From: Zingiber officinale
Lineage: Eukaryota; Streptophyta; Magnoliopsida; Zingiberales; Zingiberaceae
Direction of reading: 5' to 3'
Assembly (NCBI RefSeq): GCF_018446385.1
Contig: NC_056005.1
Span: forward strand, 95,322,984-95,386,983
DNA length: 64,000 bases
Shown: piece after piece, positions 56,523-64,000 of the stretch
Layout: each line of letters begins with the position of its first letter
Position numbering within the stretch: the stretch's first letter is position 1
The notes under the pieces: model-generated
Database searches by the model: none
The model's input: only the letters and a program-made list of their open reading frames with translations
Told to the model about the DNA's origin: nothing
Position numbers and translations under genes: made by a program

Positions 56523-59500
56523 TGTTAGAGTGTATACCGAAAGCCTAAGTTTTTGTAGACATTTATTTTGAATAAAGAATCACATTTGGTCAAATTATCT
56601 ACATTTATTTGTAATTGTTCAATTAATTTATATTGTAGATAACATAGTATGTGGTGTCACATACAGAAGATAATGTTATCAGTACCTTATAAATTATAAA
56701 CAGTAGCTCACGACCAAGATGGAAAGGAATAAACCATTGGGAGGTCGTAGTGTAATTAGGTATTAGTTTATCTTAACTATATAATTACACTAGTACACTT
56801 AGAGTGTATTGAGTAGGAGCATTAGAGGTCGTTTCTTTTATACTGACTTTATAAAGGAACAAAGACCTCAGTTATTATGGAAGTGTGTGCTCTTAATCCT
56901 AATATAATAGCAAGCACATATATTTGATATTTATATCTTTAATTTATCAATGAGTGAGATTTAGTTTGATAAATCAATAAACTCGATAAGTTGGGAAATG
57001 ATATCACTTATAATGTGTGTTGTTGATTATAAAAGGAAAATGTGTCCTAGAAATCTAGGTTGAGAATGTCCCCAAGAGGAGCTCATAAGGATTGTCATGT
57101 TAAACCCTGCAGGTGGACTTAAGTCCGACATGATAATAAGGTTGAGTGGTACTACTCTTGGACTAAGATATTAATTAAGTGAGTTGTCAGTAACTCATTT
57201 AATTAATGGACATTCATTATCTTAAACACAGGGAGATTAACACACTCATAATAAGAAGGAACCCAAAAATATAATTTGGGATTGGTGCGGTAGTTCAATA
57301 ATAGTTCTCTAGTGGAATGAATTATTATTGATAAAATTAAGTTATGTGTTCGGAGCGAACACGGGATGCTTAATTTTATCGGGAGACCAAAACCAATTCC
57401 TCCTCTCGGTCCCTATCGTAGCCTCTTAGTTATAGAGTATTATACCCACCTATACCCACATTTATACTTATGTTATAGGGGTCGACCAAACTAGCTTGGG
57501 GACCAAGCTAGGGCCGGCCAAGCCTTGGTCCATGGGTGGCCGGCCTTAGCTTGAACCCAAGCCTAGGTGGCCGACCCTAATAAAAATAGAAAAGAATTTT
57601 AATTTTAAAATTTTTTATGTGGAAGATATAATTTAAAAGAGAGATTAAAAAAATTAAAATATCTCTTTTATAAGTTTCTACAAAAGATTAAGAAAAGAGA
57701 TTAAATCTCTTTCCTTATTTGTAGATTAAAAGGATATTTTATTTCTCTTCTTTGTAAATTATCCACATGTTGAAAAAAATAAAATTATAGAATTTTTTTT
57801 TCCAGCCATGAAAGGATTTTAAAGAGAAATTTTAATTTTAAAATTTCCGGAAACAAATAAGGAATTTTAATTGGTTGATTTAAAATTGTCTTATTTGCTC
57901 TTCCATGAAGTGGTCGGCCATGACATGGGTTATTAGGATTTTTTATTTAATTCTTCCGAATTAGTTCATGTCAAGGAAAGTTAAGGAAATTTTATTGTAA
58001 CTAAATTTCCTTATTCGCCAAGGCTAAGTGATCCGGTGGTAAGGACGGGGGACCCTCGTTGGTGGAAGGTCAACGACACGTGGAGGTCAAAGGTCAAGAG
58101 ATTCAACCCTGAGACCCGACTGACCGGACTGAGAGGGCCGACCGGCCACCCGACCGACCGGACTGAGAAGGCCGACCGACCGAGAATCCCCCGAGCCGAA
58201 TGAAAGACAACCCGACTAGGGGTCGGGTTTCTGACGCTCAAGGTAAAAAGGTTTCATGGCCGAGCGGGCTGCCCGTTCGGCCGGGGCACAAGGCAACAAA
58301 GACAGGCAAGAGTGATCCCATCCGAGCATATGACCGGGAGTCCTCCCAGTCGGACCGATACCTACAACCGGGGCAGAAGTGATATGTCTGCCGAGCGACC
58401 GATCCGCTCGGCCCTGGAACAGACAGGAGCCGCAAGAGGACAAAAGGAGACAGGGGATAACATCATCCTCGAGACGTCTGCGGCCGATAGGCAGCAGGGT
58501 TGGCGGCCGAGCCATACACAGGATCATACGGTGGAAGCTTCCACCGTCACATCCGGGATATGCTCGGACGATTACGGAATGGCGTCAGGGGTACTTTTTT
58601 GACATGGGCTCGTTAAGGCATATTTGGGGAAGCATGCACACATCGAGAAGCGTGCCCACGCTTCCCCGGGGTCCTATATAAGGACCCCCAGACGTCGACG
58701 AAGGCATGCACAATCCTCACTGTAGCCACAGTTACGTTGCCTCTCTCATTTCTCGTCGCCTGACTTGAGCGTCGGAGGGCCGCCGCCGGGAAATCCCTCC
58801 CGGCTCGGCTTCTTTGCAGGTTCGCCGGAGATCTACGCCAATAGTCAGAGACAGCGGAGCATGCCACGTCCCTAGCGTCCGTCGACTCATCACTCGGACA
58901 GGATCACTAAGGATTATAAAAGAGGGGGTTTGGGTGCCTTCACAAGACACAACCTCTATTCTATTTTCTCCCTCTTTTCTTCCTTGGTGTGGCCGGCTTC
59001 TTCAAATTCTCTCCTCTCCTTGGTGTGGCCGAACCTCTCATCTTTCTTGGAGATCAAGTGGTGGCCGGATCTTAGCTTGGAGAAGAAGGAGAGAAAGCTT
59101 GCATCCCTTGGAGCTTGGTTGGTTGAAAAGGTTCTTCATCCTTTGGAAGTTTTGTGCTTGGCCAAAACTTGAAGGAAGGAGAAGAAGGTGCTAGGTGGTT
59201 CTCGTCTCAGAAGATCGTTGTCCACACAACGTCCGAGATTAGAAGAGGAATACGGTAGAAAATCAAGAGGTTATTATTCACAAAGAAAGGTATAACTAAT
59301 AATTGTTTTCCGCATCATGTTAGTTTTGTTTCTTTGTAAAAATACCAAATACAAGAGGCATGCGATTCTAGTTTTTCGAATTAGTTTTCGAAGTTGTGTT
59401 CTTTTATTTTTTCTTTTCCTTGTGATTTAATTGTTCTTAGAGGTTAACCTAGGGTTACTATGGGAAGGTTAAATATTTAATTTCCTTAAAAGGCTTTGTC

Positions 59501-59814
59501 TAGTCGGTGGTAGTTGCTATCATATCCAAGAAGGCCAAGTGCCTCGCCATGCAGTACTGTAAGCCAATTTTGGAAATATATATTTAATTGTCTTCGTGAC
59601 TTAGGTGATTTGGATCGAACGTGTTAAGTTCCGCAGGAGATCCAAATCTAAACCTAAAATAACAAATAAATTAAACTTAGGATCAAATGTGTTAAGTTCC
59701 GCAGGCGATCCAAGCTTAATTTAAAAAAACACATGGTAGCTAGGAAAAGGTTTAGACCTTTGTACAAAATTTTTGTACAGTGGAACCGTTAGGTTTTCCG
59801 AGTAGCAACTAACA
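56523..59814 (+). mobile_element. Solo LTR in the inverted repeat
   Basis: Starts TGTTAGAGTGTATACC and ends CGAGTAGCAACTAACA, flanked by GGTCC (56518-56522) and GGCCC (59815-59819), a target duplication with one mismatch. It is related along its length to the other long LTRs of this window but in the plus orientation. Subtracting the inserted LTR at 58029-58906 leaves about 2.4 kb. Confidence 0.85.
58029..58906. mobile_element. GC-rich solo LTR nested in the solo LTR
   Basis: 878 bp, TGATCCGG...ACAGGATCA with six-base inverted ends (TGATCC/GGATCA) and a perfect CTAAG target duplication (58024-58028 and 58907-58911). A TATA-like CCTATATAAGG at about 58673 is a likely LTR promoter on the plus strand. 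Composition is far richer in GC than the host LTR and is rich in CCGACCG/CGGCCGA, so it is a different retrotransposon family, probably gypsy. Confidence 0.88.
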
Positions 59815-60222
59815 GGCCCAACATAAGCATGACATAGAATCATATCCATATCAGACCCAATATGAGTATGATATGAAATTTTTTTAGTTGATGCTTCTAA
59901 AAATATTTTAACACTATTGAGAAATCAAAATAAGTAATGGATAGCACCATTTGACTCCTTACAACCTCAGAAATTCATAGGACTTAAAATGAGTCTAACC
60001 AGACATGTCTAGGTCCATTAGTAAGGACTTGAAATGGGTCTAACCGAACCTGTGTAAGTCCATTAATAGATTTTGTTTAAAACTTACTAATGGACCTAGA
60101 CATGTCTAATTGGACTAATTTCAAATCCTATGGATTTCTTAGACTGCAAGGAGTCAAACGACACTATTCATTACTTATTTTGACTTCTCAATAGTGTTAA
60201 AATATTTTTAGAAGAATCAACT

Positions 60223-60743
60223 TCTCATAAAACTTATTAAATTCAGTTATCATATAAGAAACAGATAATAAATTCAGTTATCATATAAGAAAGAGAAAAT
60301 AGGAGATGAAAGAGAAGAAATATTACCTTAAGGAAAGAAAAGGGAGAGAAATAATAGAAAAGAGAAAAATAAAACATAATTAAATTTATCAAGAAAATAG
60401 AATGGGTAAAATATTATAAAAAGATGCTCCCTTTAGTAGATGCTCCCTTTAATAAATTCTAAAGTAACGCGTATTTTTTAGTAAATTTGAAAATCTAATA
60501 CACCTTTTGGTAAATATAAAAAAAAATAAAACAATTGTTTGATGTTTATTATCTGAATGTTATCATTTGGGTTTACATAATCAAGAGCAAAACTTAGAAC
60601 TACACATCACAGCCAGAATAACAGCAGTAATTCTCTTTGAGGCTACGTGACTGAGTTTTAAGTTCAATCAAACTCAAACCACAAAATCATCTTAATCACC
60701 AAAGCAGATACAGAAACACAGTTGTTAGTTGCATGCCAGGGAA
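60223..60743. other. Spacer 3' of the coiled-coil gene
   Basis: AT-rich. AAATTCAGTTATCATATAAG occurs twice in tandem (60240-60290). The right end should include the 3' untranslated region of the gene on the minus strand. Confidence 0.5.
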
Positions 60744-63021
60744 CTAAATGCCAGGGTTGTTAAGGAGCATCCACTTGTATTGTTCATTCATCGCAAGCAA
60801 TTGTGACTCTTTGTTGTCCAACAAAGCCCTTAGCCTCACATTTTCCTCCATGAGCTTCTGAACTTCAGCCTCCTTTTGCGCCTTCTCATCCTCAAGGTGA
60901 GCAGTCTCAGTGACTAACCTGCAGAATTAAAGTATTATTGTTACAACAAGAGTCTATAATGTTCTAAAATCTTAGTAATAGCATTTCTATTTTGCTTGTG
61001 TTTATGCATAAACATGCTCAAGTACAAAAATGATGTTCATGAAGGTTATCTAACATCTAGATTTTAGATGTTTATGGTTGTGAATTCACTAGTAACCAAA
61101 CTCATTTCCAGGTACAATAGTGCTAGTGCTTATATATGAGTGTTAATTAGAGAATAGCTTCGCTAAACAATAGTACTCATTTCCTGGTAAACATCAGGTG
61201 ATGATTGGCTATGCCAAACAATACAACGACTGACAGTCATACTATTAGCCAAAGACGAAACTAAGGAATCAACCAAAACAATTGGCTATGAAAGAAGGAA
61301 AATTAAATTAGTTTAGGTTGAGAATAATTCGATTTGGATGAATTTAAAACTAACAGAGCTCAGCAAACAAAATAAAAATGACTAAACCAAGTTGTTATTG
61401 TTAGAGTACACAAGCGGCGATCTTAAACATTTTTATCCATAAGCATTCTACAAAAGGAACTAAGGGAAACTAATGGCAACATTCTATACACATTATCTGA
61501 AAAGATTGGAGGAACATATATGCTTATGGTTTGATGCACAACTAAGCAAGATGACCATGTGAAGGAAAAATAAAATGAATACACTAACAGAATAAAGTAT
61601 TCTAATATTAAAGATTATGCGATTGGACCGGCAATCTTAACCTATAGCACTGACTTCAACATTGCCACACACAAGTAGTCAATATAACACAATATGAAAT
61701 CTTCCTATGATATTAACATGTTATTACAAAGCATAACTCTTTGAAGAACAACAAGCAGCTCGAATCTAGTTAAGCTTAGCTTCTTTTGACTCCTTCCATC
61801 TTTAAGATGTTTCATAGACTTGGTGGGTTATAAAATCCATTATAAAGACATGCATACAGATACATAGTTGGTTGCCCTAAAGGAGACTTATTTGAGTTGT
61901 CGGAAACTAATAGTGAGACATAGAAACTGATAGTTAAAGTAGGTTCGTAAAGATATGAAGCAATTTATTTGAATGCATGCTTAAGAAACTATTAGTAGAT
62001 GTGAGACACGGTTAACCCAGTAACTAATATTCAGCTTAGCAATTTATGAAATAGTTCAGAAGAGGAGGGGAAAAAATATATATCAACTTAGATTCTACAA
62101 GGAAAGTACGGAGAGGAATGCGCAACAATAGCCATTTGGCAAGAGAACTATTGGGTGTTACCTGTCTAGAAGTTTTTGAATAGTCTGAAATTGACTCTCT
62201 GACGAAAGAAGAGATTCACTGATGCTGATGATATTGCCGACAAACGAGCGCAGAGAATCAAAGTCCTGCTTTACGCGACAAAGCTCCTGCTCATTCTCTG
62301 TGGCCCGTTGTCTCTGTCTCGATGACTCTTCGACCATGTCTTCAACCTTCTGCCTCATTTCATTCAAAAGTGCATTTGTACTCAGTGCAAACTTTTCCAT
62401 TTCTTCAACCCTTACAGTCATGCTTAGGACTTGAAGTGTCTTTCTTTCGTTTTCTTCTAAACCTAACTTCACTTTTACTCTCTCATTAGCCGCTTCACTT
62501 TCCGCCTTGATGGCTCGCATGACAAGCGATTCCATAGCATCTGTTACAATATGAGTCGACTTGAGTATTTCATCAATGTATTTACCATCATTAGCCACAA
62601 AAGATCCAAGCTTAAGATCACTATCTTGTTTGGATTCCATGTCTGGATTTCTGAGGGAAGGATAATTGACCTCTTTTGACCATTCAGACAATGGAATGCC
62701 ATGCTTGTCTGCAAGCCCTATACCCTCCTTGTTCTCAATTCCAAATGACTTACTAGCTAAATTTGGAGATGCCATGATTCTTGCTTTCGATTTCAGGTAG
62801 GCGAGCAATGCAGCAGTAGTTTTGACCCTATGCCGGAGAAGCTTCAGCTCCAGGGAGTCACCTTCTGTGCACTTCATGGTAACCTTTAACTCCATTAGCT
62901 TCTCTTCCAGTTTTTCAACATGAGACTGGTGGCGCTCAAATTCATGCTTCCACACGGCTTTTTTGTGGTTGAGTTGAGAGTCGAGGGAAGACAATTCGCC
63001 CTCTGCATTCCTGTCATCCAT
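60744..63021 (-). CDS. Plant coiled-coil protein of unknown function
   Basis: Two coding exons on the minus strand: 63021-62162 (860 bp) and 60918-60744 (175 bp). They are joined across a 1,243-bp intron with clean borders (GACAG/GTAACA and TTCTGCAG/GTTAGT) and together give 344 residues. I do not recognise the family. The protein is rich in Glu, Lys, Leu and Gln with long heptad-like stretches near residues 20-75, 170-300 and 295-330 (LEDEKAQKEAEVQKLMEEN), separated by a less regular segment (about 85-145). There is no signal peptide or membrane span. It ends YKWMLLNNPGI. The start at 63021 (GCTATGG) lies three bases after a likely 3' splice site (CTTGCATCAG), so a 5' untranslated exon is expected upstream. 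Both exons are free of stops and the codon phase is kept, so the gene is probably active. Confidence 0.85.
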
Positions 63022-63024
63022 AGC

Positions 63025-63285
63025 CTGATGCAAGTAACGAAGAAGGCCTTAGCTACAGAAGGCGTTAAGAATTGGGGAAACGGAGAGGCAAAATGAGGCG
63101 AAAGCGGAAAAGTTCTCGCTTCCCTAGTTCATCATGAATCACCAATCTTTCAAGCGATCCCAGTTCACAGCGCGACGACAAATCTCTGATCCGGAGGGCA
63201 CATCACAATGCATGATTCTCGAAACCCTAGCTTCCGGACCCCAAAGATCGAAAACTAGGTTAGGTTTAAGAACAGAAAAAGGTAC
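63025..63285 (-). other. Likely 5' UTR intron of the coiled-coil gene
   Basis: On the minus strand, AAAAAG/GTACCTTTTT near 63284 and CTTGCATCAG/GCTATGG at 63025 look like a donor and acceptor around a 260-bp intron in the leader. The GC-rich segment 63290-63400 would be the first, non-coding exon. Confidence 0.5.
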
Positions 63286-63419
63286 CTTTTTAATCGCCGG
63301 GAGAAGAAGGGGGAAGGGGGCAGATCACCGTTCTCCGTCGCCTTCTCCTCGCCTCCTTCCCTCTCGATTAATCTTGGTCGATGGCTGTCCGCCTGTCCCC
63401 GTCGGCAACGACCATAGTC

Positions 63420-64000
63420 AACGCACGACGGCTCCTGGACCTTGTCAAAAAGGCTGGGCCGGATTATACTATTTCGGGCATCGTTGATTGATGAATTAGG
63501 CCCAACAAAACCAATTCCATTCGGTTTGGTTAGACCGGTCCTTAAATTGATTAGGTAGATAATACTCTTCGAGTCCTCTTTTGTTAGGAGTGTAAGTCAA
63601 GTCGCTCGTAAGTTATTTAGATCTTAATTAAAAAAAATTATTCGATTAAATTAACGAACTGAGATCGAACTCAAGTATGATTTCGAGCTCAAAAATATTA
63701 TCGAGTCAAGCTCCAACTTAATAGTATATGGTTCATGAGCTTGTGAACATGTTTGTTAAGAAGCTCATGTATGTATTGTATATATAGAGAGAGGAATGTT
63801 GTGTTGCACATTCCGTGAGCACGTAATGTAATTTTTTTTATTTGAATTTTTAGACTTAATATTATATCCTAAATTTTAAAGTCAAAACTCAAAATAGTTA
63901 AACTCGAAGCTTAAAAAAAAAAGGTTGCACACATGCGCACACTACACGGTGCACTGACTAACAACACGTAGGACACTCGAAACAAATTCAAGCTACCCAC
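63420..64000. other. Upstream region of the coiled-coil gene
   Basis: Probably the promoter side of the coiled-coil gene, then AT-rich DNA to the window edge. No gene or element could be supported in it. Confidence 0.4.

Larger units (their letters stand above)
55671..60222 (-). repeat. Right arm of the alternating inverted repeat (interrupted)
   Basis: Mirror of the left arm: ACAGGTTTGAG (55735), palindromic unit (55790-56032), ATATCAGG spacer (56040-56079, 56483-56517 and 59820-59885) and the outer palindrome (59886-60222) ending GAAGAATCAACT. It is split by a MITE at 56080-56473 and a solo LTR at 56523-59814. Without those it is about 0.85 kb, similar to the left arm. Confidence 0.8.

Noticed and set aside
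58011-58950. Multiple frames in the GC-rich solo LTR
   Set aside because: LTRs are non-coding, and the frames reflect high GC content only.

Overview
This is a window of a plant nuclear genome. Spliceosomal U2 snRNA, spliced genes, tRNA-derived SINEs, Ty1/copia and Ty3/gypsy LTR retrotransposons, MITE-like elements and a nuclear copy of plastid petB all say so. The two short, very GC-rich single-exon genes (a J-protein and a cyclophilin) in an AT-rich background suggest a monocot. I cannot name the species from sequence alone.

Layout. 1-4540: remains of a gypsy (Tat/Athila-like) element on the minus strand, then AT-rich DNA with three copies of a 650-800 bp repeat. 4543-4740: a U2 snRNA gene on the minus strand. 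5850-7855: broken gypsy pieces. 7856-13760: a scrap of copia reverse transcriptase joined to a 5'-truncated gag-only retrotransposon. 13780-23708: a solo LTR split by a complete copy of the same gag-only element (14493-21725; LTRs, PBS, a 579-codon gag, PPT, no pol). 24089-43490: a decayed copia element split by a 16.9 kb insertion. That insertion is a solo LTR carrying a plastid petB fragment and an Angela/BARE-like copia. The locus is duplicated in tandem: one copy holds the Angela element as a solo LTR and the other holds it full length (29190-39082), both at the same AGAAT site. 43500-49500: gene fragments, a transposon end, a degraded LTR and minisatellites.

The real gene space is on the minus strand from about 50.4 to 63.3 kb: a J11-type chloroplast J-protein (50418-50861), a cytosolic cyclophilin (52243-52761) and a two-exon coiled-coil protein (60744-63021). 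Between the last two lies a large alternating inverted-repeat structure (53794-60222). Its loop holds a two-exon fragment of an importin-alpha gene. It has been invaded by a SINE, a Mutator-type MITE with a 9-bp target duplication, and a solo LTR that itself contains a second solo LTR.

The least conventional feature is the gag-only retrotransposon family. Its LTRs are built from serial hairpins whose stem sequences change from unit to unit while pairing is kept. They also carry a second array of GATCGATC palindromes that is rearranged between otherwise nearly identical LTRs. A much older LTR with the same architecture survives at 44425-45232. The three protein genes are unrelated housekeeping-type genes and show no sign of acting as one pathway.
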